Both the position numbers and the translations under genes were made by a program. From contig JAJEHX010000006.1 in NCBI GenBank assembly GCA_022823465.1, forward strand, positions 1 through 64,000: a stretch of DNA of 64,000 nt. Direction: 5' to 3'. The notes under the pieces are model-generated. The model had not been told where the DNA came from and made no database searches. It saw nothing but the letters and a program-made list of their open reading frames with translations. How positions within the stretch are numbered: position 1 is the stretch's first letter; the number at the start of each line of letters is the position of its first letter. The DNA is from Candidatus Latescibacterota bacterium (GTDB taxonomy: Bacteria; JAAXHH01). This document shows, piece after piece, positions 1-7,790 of this stretch.

Positions 1-1
1 C

Positions 2-553
2 ACCTGGATCGACTACGTCGCCTCGCTCACGGCGGTATTCAGCATCGTGACGCCCAGTTTCGTCGTGGCCGTGGGCCTCACCGTCGTATTCTCCCTCTGG
101 CTGCACTTATTTGAGACGGGAGGCTGGAATTCGCCCAAGGACTGGGTCATGCCGGTGATCGCCCTGTCGCTCGGCGACATGGCCGTGGTGGCGAGATATA
201 CCCGGTCGAACATGATCGAGGCCATCCGGGCCGACTATGTGCGCACCGCCCGCGCAAAGGGGCTGACCGAATTCTCCGTCGTGGTGGTGCACGTGTTCAA
301 GAATGCCCTGATTCCCCTGCTGACCATTGCGGGACCGATGATGGCCAACCTGATCACCGGGTCCTTTTTCATCGAGACGATCTTCCGGATTCCCGGGCTG
401 GGGCGGTATTTCACTACGAGCGTATTCGCCCGGGACTACCCCATGATCATGTCCACGGCCCTGCTCTGGTCGTCGCTCATCGTCGTGATCTACGTCATCA
501 CGGATCTCATGTACGCCCTGGTAGACCCCCGCATTCGGTATCGGAAGGATTAG
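2..553 (+). CDS. ABC transporter permease, DppB/OppB family (5' truncated)
   Basis: Inner-membrane permease of a peptide/opine/nickel-type ABC importer. The reading frame is open from base 2, so the N-terminal part lies outside the window; 183 codons remain. The fragment carries the cytoplasmic EAA loop (DYVRTARAKGLTEF, then a K-N-A-L-I-P stretch), which contacts the ATPase, followed by the hydrophobic helices and the FFIETIFRIPGLGRY motif typical of DppB. It ends with the conserved V-D-P-R-I-R-Y tail. The next gene begins one base after its stop, as expected for a dppBC pair. The substrate cannot be told from a permease alone. Confidence 0.93.
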   Translation, partial: TWIDYVASLTAVFSIVTPSFVVAVGLTVVFSLWLHLFETGGWNSPKDWVMPVIALSLGDMAVVARYTRSNMIEAIRADYVRTARAKGLTEFSVVVVHVFKNALIPLLTIAGPMMANLITGSFFIETIFRIPGLGRYFTTSVFARDYPMIMSTALLWSSLIVVIYVITDLMYALVDPRIRYRKD

Positions 554-554
554 C

Positions 555-1841
555 ATGGAATCGATCGGTACATCGGGCGAAGCCGGTCTCGTCTGGGTCC
601 TGGGCGCCATCCTGGGATGGAGCTGGGACACCATGATCTTCGAGGTGGGGCGGATCGGCCTGGCGATCCAGCTGGTGCTGTACCTGCCTCGCATGTACCG
701 CCTGGGCCGGAAGAACGAAACCGGCCGGTGGGCGTCCTTCTGTCACCGGGCGGTCCGGCGGAAACCGCTCTTCGCCGCCGTGGGCGTCGGCGTCCTGCTG
801 GCGGCATGGTGGCTGCTCGGCCCCTGGATGGACCAGTACCCCTACGGCACGGAAGACATCCCCGAAAGCCTGTCGGAATCCCTGAGCTGGGAAGGCCTCG
901 AGCCTTTCTTCTCCTGGGCGGGACAGATATTCCGCATCACGCTGGCCACCGAGTTCACGCTGCTCTGGCCGCGGGCCTACCGGTATTTCAAGAAGCACGA
1001 CAGCGGGCTCTGGGCGGACGCCACCCGGCGTTTTTCCCGCAACAAGCTTTCCCTGGTGGGCCTCTTCCTGGTGCTGCTGCTGAGCAACACGGCGCTGCTC
1101 GCGCCCTGGATCGCGCCCCTGCACTATACCAAGCAGAACTTCCTGGTCGCCTGGCAGGAACCGTCCTGGATGTTTCCCTTCGGCACGGACGGCCTGGGCC
1201 GCGACCTCTTCAGCCGGGTCATCTACGGGGCCGAGATCTCCATGACGGTGGGCGTCCTCGTACAGGCCATCATTTTCGCCATCGGCGTCCCCCTGGGCGC
1301 CCTGGCCGGGTACGCCGGAGGCCGCGTGGACAGCGTCATCATGCGGGGGGTCGACATCATGTCGGCCTTTCCGGGCCTGCTCTTCATCATCCTGATCATG
1401 TCGTGGCTCGGGGCAGGACTGTTCAACATTTTCGTCGCCATAGGAGTGACCGGCTGGGTCGGGGTGTGCCGGCTCCTCAGGGGCCAGATTCTATCCTTGA
1501 AGGAGAAAGAGTTCGTCCGTGCGGCCAAGGCCATGGGCGGCAGCCACCTGCGCATCGTCGTCACCCATGTCCTGCCGAACAGTTTGACGCCGCTGATCGT
1601 GGCCCTCGCCCTGGGCATCCCGTCCGCCATCTTCGCTGAGGCCGGGCTGAGCTTCATCGGCATCGGCATCAGCCCGCCGACGCCGAGCTGGGGGCAGATG
1701 GTCGGGGAGAACGCCAACTATATCAGGTCATACTGGCACCTGGCGACCTTTCCCGCCATCATGATCGCCCTCACCATGCTGGGATTCCAGTTGATGGGGG
1801 ACGGTCTGCGGGACGCCCTCGACCCCAAGATGAACGAGTAA
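555..1841 (+). CDS. ABC transporter permease, DppC/OppC family, with long N-terminal extension
   Basis: Second membrane subunit of the dipeptide/oligopeptide-type importer, 428 aa against about 280-300 usual for the family. The canonical part starts near residue 145 (R-R-F-S-R-N-K-L-S-L-V-G), followed by the G-T-D-G-L-G-R-D-L-F-S-R motif, the EAA loop (KEKEFVRAAKAMGGS) and the C-terminal L-R-D-A-L-D-P-K. The first 140 or so residues add two or three extra hydrophobic segments linked by charged loops, a part of unknown purpose. The start is preceded by AGGA six bases upstream and follows the DppB stop by one base, so the two are translationally linked. ATPase and binding-protein genes are not in the window. 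Confidence 0.92.
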   Translation: MESIGTSGEAGLVWVLGAILGWSWDTMIFEVGRIGLAIQLVLYLPRMYRLGRKNETGRWASFCHRAVRRKPLFAAVGVGVLLAAWWLLGPWMDQYPYGTEDIPESLSESLSWEGLEPFFSWAGQIFRITLATEFTLLWPRAYRYFKKHDSGLWADATRRFSRNKLSLVGLFLVLLLSNTALLAPWIAPLHYTKQNFLVAWQEPSWMFPFGTDGLGRDLFSRVIYGAEISMTVGVLVQAIIFAIGVPLGALAGYAGGRVDSVIMRGVDIMSAFPGLLFIILIMSWLGAGLFNIFVAIGVTGWVGVCRLLRGQILSLKEKEFVRAAKAMGGSHLRIVVTHVLPNSLTPLIVALALGIPSAIFAEAGLSFIGIGISPPTPSWGQMVGENANYIRSYWHLATFPAIMIALTMLGFQLMGDGLRDALDPKMNE

Positions 1842-2310
1842 ACCGCTTCGCGGCGGGCCGTGCGGCCTGCGCGTCATTGAAAAAAAGTGGCCTTGGGACT
1901 TGACACGGCGGCATTAACCCGTATATTAGTCCCTGTCGCCGGCGCGGCGGCAGCCCGATACCTTGCAAGTTCCCCTGATTGATTCCTCAATGGAAAGCCG
2001 AATCTTCCTTAGAACAGATTCATGACGGCCGGTACCGCATTCTACGGGAATACTCCATCACCAAGGTAAGTTGCGTTTGCCCGTATCCCTGATGGCATAA
2101 CCAGAACAAACAACCGCGCGTCTCCAGACGCGGCACGCCAGGCCCCGCTACCGGGAACGACCCGTCCGCAATCCGTCGTTTCCGCCGCTCATAATGTTCA
2201 CAAACCAGTCTGTCAGAAATATCACTCCCCATGACACGTCCCGGGAATCGATTCCATAAGGAACGCCCGGCGGCGGGAGTCCACCATACCTTTCACAAAG
2301 GGAAGGAAGC
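1842..2310 (+). other. Intergenic region: rho promoter and long C-rich leader
   Basis: 469 bases without a convincing gene. It holds a strong promoter (1900-1927), then roughly 375 bases of untranslated leader before rho. The leader has a perfect hairpin at 2117-2132 (6-7 bp stem, CGCGTCT pairing with AGACGCG) with no U-tract. Downstream is a C-rich, G-poor tract: 2161-2240 has 30 C and 12 G, a composition like Rho-loading (rut) sites. Autoregulation by Rho is the simplest reading, by analogy with other rho genes, but it is inferred. Confidence 0.6.
1900..1927 (+). promoter_or_regulatory. Sigma70-type promoter of rho
   Basis: TTGACA at 1900-1905 and TATATT at 1922-1927 with a 16-bp spacer. 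It is the only strong match between the ABC permease gene and rho. The predicted transcription start is near 1934. The hexamers and spacing are identical to those of the tRNA-fMet promoter at 25635-25662. Confidence 0.7.
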
Positions 2311-3561
2311 ATGCACATCCTGGAATTAAAGACCAAGACCCTGCCCGACCTGTACTCCATCGCCCAGGAGCTCGATCTGCAGAGCTACACGGGCTTAAGG
2401 AAACAGGAGCTGATTTTCAGCATTCTCCAGGCGCAGACGGAGAAGGAAGGCGTGATCTTCGGAGAAGGCGTACTCGAGGTGCTGCCGGACAATCGGTGCG
2501 GTTTTCTCCGGTCGCCTGACTACAGCTACCTGCACGGGCCCGACGACATCTACGTGGCGCCGTCGCAGGTCAAGCGCTTCGACCTGCGCACCGGGGACAC
2601 CATATCGGGTCAGATCCGCCCGCCGAAGGACGGGGAACGCTTCTTCGCGCTCCTGAGGGTGGACACGGTCAATTTCGAAAACCCCGAGGCAAGCAAGGAA
2701 AGAACGCTCTTCGACAACCTTACGCCGATCTACCCGTTGGAACGGTTCCAGCTCGAGTACATGAAGGACAAGTTGCCGACGCGGGTCATGGACCTGCTGA
2801 CCCCCATTGGGAAGGGGCAGCGCGGGTTGATCGTGTCGCCGCCGAAGGCCGGCAAGACCATGCTGCTGCAGGAGATCGCCAACGCCATCACGGACAATCA
2901 CCCCGAGGTGGTGCTCATGGTCCTGCTCATCGACGAACGGCCGGAAGAGGTGACCGACATGGCGCGCTCGGTCCAGGGCGAGGTGATCAGTTCCACCTTC
3001 GACGAACCGCCGGAGCGGCACGTGGCGGTCTCGGACATGGTCCTGGAGAAGGCGAAGCGGCTGGTAGAACACGGCCGGGACGTGGTCATCCTGCTCGACA
3101 GCATCACCCGTCTGGCGCGGGCCCACAACGCGGTGACGCCCCACAGCGGCAAGATCCTGTCCGGCGGTATCGACGCCAATGCCCTTCAGAAGCCGCGGCG
3201 CTTTTTCGGCGCGGCGCGGAACATCGAGGAAGGCGGGAGCCTGACGATCGTGGCCACGGCGCTGATCGAGACCGGCAGCCGCATGGACGAAGGCATCTTC
3301 GAGGAATTCAAGGGCACGGGCAACATGGAGCTGGAGCTCAGCCGCAAGCTGGCGAACCGGTGGATCTTCCCGGCGATCGACCTGAGCGCGTCTTCCACCC
3401 GTAAGGCGGAGCTGCTGCTGGAACCGGATATCCTGGGCAAGGTGAAGATCCTGCGGAAGTTCCTGGACGGCCTGGGACCCGTGGAAGCCATGGAGCTGAT
3501 GACCGAGCGCCTGTCACGGACCACTACGAACGTGGATTTTCTCAAGTCCATGAACGAGTAG
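2311..3561 (+). CDS. rho: Transcription termination factor Rho
   Basis: Hexameric RNA-dependent ATPase that releases untranslated transcripts. The 416-aa length matches the standard form, with no large insertion. An N-terminal Rho_N helical domain (residues 1-45) is followed by the cold-shock-like RNA-binding domain (about 50-120, G-F-L-R-S and D-D-I-Y-V-A motifs) and the RecA-like ATPase. Walker A is S-P-P-K-A-G-K-T near residue 177 and Walker B is V-I-L-L-D-S-I-T-R. The Q and R loops ([26 protein letters not shown]) are intact, so it should be active. The start is fixed by GGAAGGA four bases upstream of ATG. The long C-rich leader suggests autoregulation. Confidence 0.98.
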   Translation: MHILELKTKTLPDLYSIAQELDLQSYTGLRKQELIFSILQAQTEKEGVIFGEGVLEVLPDNRCGFLRSPDYSYLHGPDDIYVAPSQVKRFDLRTGDTISGQIRPPKDGERFFALLRVDTVNFENPEASKERTLFDNLTPIYPLERFQLEYMKDKLPTRVMDLLTPIGKGQRGLIVSPPKAGKTMLLQEIANAITDNHPEVVLMVLLIDERPEEVTDMARSVQGEVISSTFDEPPERHVAVSDMVLEKAKRLVEHGRDVVILLDSITRLARAHNAVTPHSGKILSGGIDANALQKPRRFFGAARNIEEGGSLTIVATALIETGSRMDEGIFEEFKGTGNMELELSRKLANRWIFPAIDLSASSTRKAELLLEPDILGKVKILRKFLDGLGPVEAMELMTERLSRTTTNVDFLKSMNE

Positions 3562-3589
3562 CCGCGCATACGGCCCTGTTCCGCCCAAC

Positions 3590-3868
3590 TCACTTGAGCC
3601 GCTTGTAGAACTCCCTGAACTTGCGTTCAATTTCCTTCCGCTGCACCGGGGTCATGGCCTGATAGAACCCGCAGTCGTTCGCGAAGGAGGGAGAGAGGGA
3701 ACTCCGCCTCGGCACATTGTAGGCCTGGTGCTTGAAGGTGTAGATCTCGCAGGTCACTTCGTCCCCCCGCATGCCGGGCATGACGTGGACGCAGTCGGAG
3801 CAGTCGCGCCTGCTTTCCCCCAGGTGGCCGTGTGTCCGGTTGTGCATGATCGACTTCAGTTTGCTCAT
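3590..3868 (-). CDS. Small four-cysteine protein, possible metal binding
   Basis: A 92-aa protein convergent with rho. An AGGAGA ribosome binding site sits seven bases before the ATG, which supports a real gene. Cysteines lie at positions 23, 26, 40 and 66 (C-x2-C-x13-C-x25-C), with the first pair in [11 protein letters not shown] and the last in D-C-G-F-Y. Four such cysteines could hold zinc or an Fe-S cluster. The C-terminus is a basic helix ([14 protein letters not shown]). I do not recognise the family; there is no signal peptide, so it is probably cytoplasmic. Confidence 0.7.
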   Translation of the reverse strand: MSKLKSIMHNRTHGHLGESRRDCSDCVHVMPGMRGDEVTCEIYTFKHQAYNVPRRSSLSPSFANDCGFYQAMTPVQRKEIERKFREFYKRLK

Positions 3869-3943
3869 CCCGGTTCTCCTGCTTCGATTTTCAGCTGATT
3901 ATTCCGACGAGATATAAAGAAAGGGTAACCGCGCCGGCCATCC

Positions 3944-5308
3944 TTGTCAAGCGTGCGGACCCGTGTTCTCAACCCACAGGTGTGGCTTTTGTCGTCAGGC
4001 ACAGGTTCGGCCCTCTCATATACCCGGCTGATCAGAGAGAACCGGACCTATCGGTTCGTGTGGCTGTCGCAGGTGGTATCCAACGCCGGGGACTGGTTCA
4101 ACACGATCGCGGTACTGGGCCTTACCCTGGCCCTCACGGGGTCCGGACTCGCTCTCGGCATCGTCACCATCTGCCAGATGCTGCCCCCCTTCCTGATGAC
4201 CCCGCTGGCCGGCGTCGTCGCCGAACGGTACGACCGCAAGCGGGTTATGATCATTGCCGACATCCTCCGCGCCGCCGTGGCCCTCGGGTTCCTGCTGGTC
4301 GAAACGGCGGACGACGTCTGGATGCTCTACCTCTTCATGGCCCTGCTGTCCGGCCTGGGCCCCTTCTTCGACGTTACGCGCACGGCCTCGCTGCCGAGCA
4401 TAGCCCGGGGCAAGGCGCTGCTGGCGGCCAACGCGCTGTCCAGCACGACCTGGGCGGCCATGCTGGCCATCGGCTCCGCCCTCGGCGGACTGGTAGCCGA
4501 TCACCTGGGCCGGTCCGCCGCCTTTCAGCTGAACGCCGTCAGCTTCCTGGTATCGGCGGTTTTCGTGGCCCGGGTCGCCATACCCGCCGCTGCGGGCGCG
4601 GGCCAGCCGGCACGGTTCCTTTCGGATTTCATCGAGGGACTGAAGTACATCGGGCGCGACCGGCCCACGCGGGTCTATCTGCCGGGCAAGGCGACCTGGG
4701 GCCTCGCCGGGGGCGGCGCCGTGCTGCTCTACGCCGTGTTCGGCGGCCAGGTCTACCGCGCGGGCGACACCGGGATCGCCATCCTGTACACGGCCAGGGG
4801 CCTGGGTACGCTCCTGGGCGCCGTGTTTATCAAGTTTTTCGACACCATCCGGCTCGGCCAGTTGAGGACGGGCATCCTGATCGGCCTGATCGGCTACGGC
4901 GCTTTCTTCATCCTGTTCTCCCTTGCCCCGTCCATCTGGCTGGCCGCGGCATGCATCATCCTGGCCGCCGCGGGCAGCATGGTGATGTGGGTCTATTCTT
5001 CCCTCGGGCTCCAGCTCGTGGTGGACGAAGATTACCGCGGCCGGGTATTCGCCGCGGACCAGGGCCTCTTCACCCTGGCCTTTTCCATTTCGACCCTGGG
5101 GACGGGCCTGTTGCTGGACGCCCTGGCGGCGCGCCTGGTGGCCTTTATGGCGGGCGCGGCCGGCATTCTGATCGTAGTCGTCTGGTTCCTGTTCGCCCGG
5201 CGCATACCACTAGGCGGACACCATGCCGCAGGCGGACATGCCGAAGGCGGGAAACATGCCGGAGGCGGGCAACATGCCGAGGGCGGGCAACATGCCGAAG
5301 GCGGGTAG
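3944..5308 (+). CDS. MFS transporter (MFS_3/EntS-like) with repeat-encoded His/Gly tail
   Basis: A 454-aa major facilitator with about 12 membrane helices. The start of helix 1 (R-F-V-W-L-S-Q-V-V-S-N-A-G-D-W) and the loop 2-3 motif A (A-E-R-Y-D-R-K-R-V) fit the MFS_3 group that includes siderophore exporters. The listed start is TTG; GTG codons at 3953 and 3980 are alternatives, and none has a good ribosome site. The last 30 residues are hydrophilic, made of H-A-E-G-G-Q-type repeats encoded by an 18-bp tandem array (5213-5335). The TAG stop lies inside a repeat unit and the array continues past it. The His-rich tail might bind metal, but may just be repeat noise. Confidence 0.88.
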   Translation: MSSVRTRVLNPQVWLLSSGTGSALSYTRLIRENRTYRFVWLSQVVSNAGDWFNTIAVLGLTLALTGSGLALGIVTICQMLPPFLMTPLAGVVAERYDRKRVMIIADILRAAVALGFLLVETADDVWMLYLFMALLSGLGPFFDVTRTASLPSIARGKALLAANALSSTTWAAMLAIGSALGGLVADHLGRSAAFQLNAVSFLVSAVFVARVAIPAAAGAGQPARFLSDFIEGLKYIGRDRPTRVYLPGKATWGLAGGGAVLLYAVFGGQVYRAGDTGIAILYTARGLGTLLGAVFIKFFDTIRLGQLRTGILIGLIGYGAFFILFSLAPSIWLAAACIILAAAGSMVMWVYSSLGLQLVVDEDYRGRVFAADQGLFTLAFSISTLGTGLLLDALAARLVAFMAGAAGILIVVVWFLFARRIPLGGHHAAGGHAEGGKHAGGGQHAEGGQHAEGG

Positions 5309-5335
5309 CATGCCGAGGGCGGGCAACATGCCGCG
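5213..5335 (+). repeat. 18-bp tandem array spanning the MFS stop codon
   Basis: Seven units of consensus GGCGGGCAACATGCCGAG: six of 18 bp and one of 15 bp. Unit 6 (5300-5317) has TAG where others have CAA, creating the stop codon of the MFS gene at 5306-5308. Unit 7 and the open frame continue beyond it for another dozen codons. Confidence 0.92.
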
Positions 5336-5343
5336 CAGGAAAG

Positions 5344-6201
5344 CTAACGGCTCACGTGGTAGCGTTCCAGCCGCTCGAAATCCTCAATCGTCTGGTCCAC
5401 GAAGGCCTTGATCTTCAGGTGACCGTCCCGGAGTTCCAGGCCATCCAGGGTCTTGGGTATAAAGAAGAAGACCTTCTGCAGAAACCCAGCGACACCCCGT
5501 TTTTTTCCAGAGAGCCCTTCCACATTGGTGTATCGCGCCCATTCGAGGCTGTCATGCAGTTCGAACGTCACCATGTAGCCGGTCCGGGGACCGGCGTCAT
5601 CGGCGTACGCCGTCTCCGCGCCGTGGACGATCACGTCGGCGTCCAGGATATCCCGGTCGAATCGAAACGTGTAGTTTTCGTTGTAAAGCGCGCGGATGTG
5701 GACCAGGAAGTCGCCAGATTCGGCGGAGTCAGGTACGAAGAAAAGGTACGCGACGTGATTGAGCGGAAAGGTCAGGCCCAGGGAAAAACCCTCTGCCAGG
5801 GCTTCCTCGACTGCATCACCGGAAGCGTAGACGGGTACTTTTCGCTCGGCGACCCACCGCCCCAGGAACACGTTGACCCGCAACAGCGTAAGCGTATCCC
5901 GCTCCGCGGCGGTCAACATGTCCGCCACGTCCGCGGCACTCAGCCGAAGGGCCGTGGAGTCGCCCGCGAAGGCTCGCAAACCCTCGGGTACAGGCTGAGG
6001 CCGACGTTGTTCCAGATCGGCAAGGAAGGCGTCCAAATTGGGCGAAGGCGGTTCAAAGGCCCGCAGTTCGGACGGTAAGAGGACTAGTGCAATGACGATC
6101 GAACAAGCCGACGCGAGCACCCGTCCCGCGGTCGCAAGCGCCCGTCCCGCAGTCGCGAGCGCCCGCACGGAACATCCGTACCTGGGGCATGCACGCTTCA
6201 T
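5344..6201 (-). CDS. Hypothetical exported protein
   Basis: A 285-aa protein, not recognised. I place the start at the ATG at 6201 (M-K-R-A-C-P-R-Y-G-C), which has GAAGGGA seven bases upstream; an upstream in-frame start would add 24 residues. The N-terminus has a basic region containing two R-A-L-A-T-A-G repeats, then a hydrophobic stretch (about residues 27-43) like a signal peptide. The mature part has a central beta-rich segment (F-P-L-N-H-V-A-Y-L-F-F-V-P) and no cysteine pair or catalytic motif I know. It is convergent with the MFS gene and upstream of nothing obviously related. Confidence 0.7.
   Translation of the reverse strand: MKRACPRYGCSVRALATAGRALATAGRVLASACSIVIALVLLPSELRAFEPPSPNLDAFLADLEQRRPQPVPEGLRAFAGDSTALRLSAADVADMLTAAERDTLTLLRVNVFLGRWVAERKVPVYASGDAVEEALAEGFSLGLTFPLNHVAYLFFVPDSAESGDFLVHIRALYNENYTFRFDRDILDADVIVHGAETAYADDAGPRTGYMVTFELHDSLEWARYTNVEGLSGKKRGVAGFLQKVFFFIPKTLDGLELRDGHLKIKAFVDQTIEDFERLERYHVSR
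6113..6170. repeat. 21-bp in-frame tandem repeat in the signal region of the exported protein
   Basis: Two full units (6113-6133, 6134-6154) differing at a few bases, and a partial third. In frame on the minus strand they give R-A-L-A-T-A-G twice and a diverged R-V-L-A-S-A. Confidence 0.8.
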
Positions 6202-6315
6202 GCCGTTTCCCTTCGTGATCCGTGGTTCGACCCGCCGGGGACCGCTCAAGGGAAAGGAGAAGAAGGACGGCAACGCACAATCTGTGGATGATCTGCCGGC
6301 GGTCCCGGTGCGGGC

Positions 6316-6978
6316 TTATTCAACCCGCTCGATGATCAGTTTTTCGAGCACGATGTTGAAAATGGGACGGTCGCCGCGCGTCTGCACCCGGCCGATGGCG
6401 TTTACGACTTCCTGCCCCTTCATGACCTGGCCGAAGATGGTGTAGCCCCCGTTCAGGTAGGACTTCGGACCGTGGGTAATAAAAAACTGGCTGCCGGCGG
6501 TGTCCGGCGAACCCGCGTTGGCCATGGCCAGCCGGCCCGGCCGGTCGAATTTCAGCGAGCCCCTGATTTCACCCTTGATATTGTATCCCGGTCCGCCCTG
6601 ACCCGTACCCATCGGGTCGCCGCCCTGGATCATGAAGTTGGAGATGACGCGATGAAAAAGGGTCCCGTCGTAGAACGGGCGCTTGGTTTCCTGTCCGTTA
6701 CGGGGATCCTTGAACGCCTTGGTACCTTCGGCGAGACCGATGAAGTTCTCGACCGTGCGGGGGGTCAGCTTGTCGAACAGCTTGCAGATGATATCGCCCA
6801 TGGAGGTTTTGAACACGGCGTAGGTGCCGGGTCCCAGGGACTGGGCGGCCAGTTCGCCGGCCGCAGGTTGTGCGCCTTCTCCCGACTGATCGGGCGTACT
6901 GGCCGGGATCGCCGGGGCCAGGACCATCAGGACCGCCAGCGCGGCGGCCATCGTCGTGTTGCGAATCGGTACGATCAA
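6316..6978 (-). CDS. Exported peptidyl-prolyl cis-trans isomerase, cyclophilin type
   Basis: A 220-aa secreted cyclophilin that catalyses proline isomerisation during folding in the cell envelope. A signal peptide (residues 10-27, A-A-A-L-A-V-L-M-V-L-A-P) precedes the cyclophilin barrel, which carries the catalytic F-H-R-V-I-S-N-F-M-I-Q-G-G-D motif, the S-Q-F-F-I-T strand and Y-T-I-F-G-Q-V. The TTG start at 6978 lies one base after the stop of the upstream lipoprotein cyclophilin and has GGGGAGGG eight bases before it, so the two are coupled. An internal ATG at 6951 is the alternative start. Confidence 0.95.
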   Translation of the reverse strand: MIVPIRNTTMAAALAVLMVLAPAIPASTPDQSGEGAQPAAGELAAQSLGPGTYAVFKTSMGDIICKLFDKLTPRTVENFIGLAEGTKAFKDPRNGQETKRPFYDGTLFHRVISNFMIQGGDPMGTGQGGPGYNIKGEIRGSLKFDRPGRLAMANAGSPDTAGSQFFITHGPKSYLNGGYTIFGQVMKGQEVVNAIGRVQTRGDRPIFNIVLEKLIIERVE

Positions 6979-6979
6979 T

Positions 6980-7597
6980 TTACTCGCCCTCCCCTCTGAC
7001 CACGGTCACCTTGATGATGCTGACCTCTTCATTGGGCCTGGACTGGACCGAGGGTACCTCCGATATGGCGTCGGCTACTTCCTGTCCTTCCACGACCTGG
7101 CCGAAGATGGTATGAACCATATTGAGATGGGGCGTGGGCGCCACCGTGATGAAGATCTGTCCGCCGTTGGTATTGGGACCGCGGTGCGCCATGGCCAGGC
7201 GCCCGGGCTGGTCGAAGAGCAGTTCCTCGTGTAACTCGTCATCGAACACGAAGCCGGGACCGCCCGTACCGGTACCGGTCGGATCGCCGGTCTGGATCAT
7301 GAAATTGGGTATGACCCGGTGAAAGATCACGCCGTCGTAGTAGGGCGTGCCGGTCATGGTCTGACCGGATTCCGGGTGGGTCCATTCCCGCGTGCCCTCG
7401 GCCAGGCTCGAGATGACGTCCACGGTCCTGGGCGTCTTGTCGGGATAGAGTTCGCACTTTATGGTGCCCAGGGTGGTTTCGATAATCAACATATTTGCGG
7501 GTTCTCCACTGGTCTGAGGTGTTTCAGGCGACTCGCCGCAGGACGCGGCCAGGAACATCATCGAAAAAGCGACCGTCAACAGACCCGGTTTCCACAT
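6980..7597 (-). CDS. Peptidyl-prolyl cis-trans isomerase lipoprotein, cyclophilin type
   Basis: A 205-aa cyclophilin anchored in the envelope by lipid. The N-terminal hydrophobic segment ends in a lipobox, L-A-A-S-C with Cys20. The catalytic segment F-H-R-V-I-P-N-F-M-I-Q-T-G-D and the G-Q-I-F-I-T strand are present, with H-T-I-F-G-Q-V-V near the end. The tryptophan typical of eukaryotic cyclophilins is absent, as in many bacterial ones. GGAGG six bases before the ATG fixes the start. It is first in a two-gene operon with a second exported cyclophilin. Confidence 0.95.
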   Translation of the reverse strand: MWKPGLLTVAFSMMFLAASCGESPETPQTSGEPANMLIIETTLGTIKCELYPDKTPRTVDVISSLAEGTREWTHPESGQTMTGTPYYDGVIFHRVIPNFMIQTGDPTGTGTGGPGFVFDDELHEELLFDQPGRLAMAHRGPNTNGGQIFITVAPTPHLNMVHTIFGQVVEGQEVADAISEVPSVQSRPNEEVSIIKVTVVRGEGE

Positions 7598-7644
7598 CTT
7601 TTACCTCCGCTTACTTGGATTGATGATTTGATTCCTACTACCAA

Positions 7645-7700
7645 CTCTCCGCGTTCAATGATCAGCCTCTCCGATCAGCCTCTCCGCGTTCAATGATCAG
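7645..7700. repeat. 21-bp direct repeat upstream of the cyclophilin pair
   Basis: CTCTCCGCGTTCAATGATCAG occurs at 7645-7665 and again, identical, at 7680-7700. A partial copy (CCTCTCCGATCAG) lies between. It sits in the spacer between the radical SAM gene and the cyclophilin operon. Confidence 0.85.
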
Positions 7701-7790
7701 ACTGCGGAACGCACTGCATCCGCCCTTCTTACACCCGGCTTGCGCGGGATCAGACCGCGGAACGCGCTGCATCCGCCCGGCTTGCGCGGG
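7695..7790. repeat. Imperfect duplication of the radical SAM gene 3' end
   Basis: A segment of about 43 bp at 7748-7790 covers the last codons and stop of the radical SAM gene. It recurs at 7695-7747 with two or three substitutions and an 11-bp insertion. Both copies contain the TGA (minus strand) of the gene's end. Confidence 0.8.

Noticed and set aside
5213..5335. Possible CRISPR array
   Set aside because: Units are contiguous 18-mers without spacers and mostly in frame with the gene; no cas genes in the window. The same applies to the other arrays.
3982..6078. A 698-codon plus-strand frame over the MFS and exported-protein genes
   Set aside because: Out of frame with the MFS gene and antisense to the next; low-complexity Arg/Pro composition.
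7645..7790. Possible attachment site or mobile-element ends
   Set aside because: The repeats are short, local and part of the general tandem pattern; no integrase or transposase is nearby.
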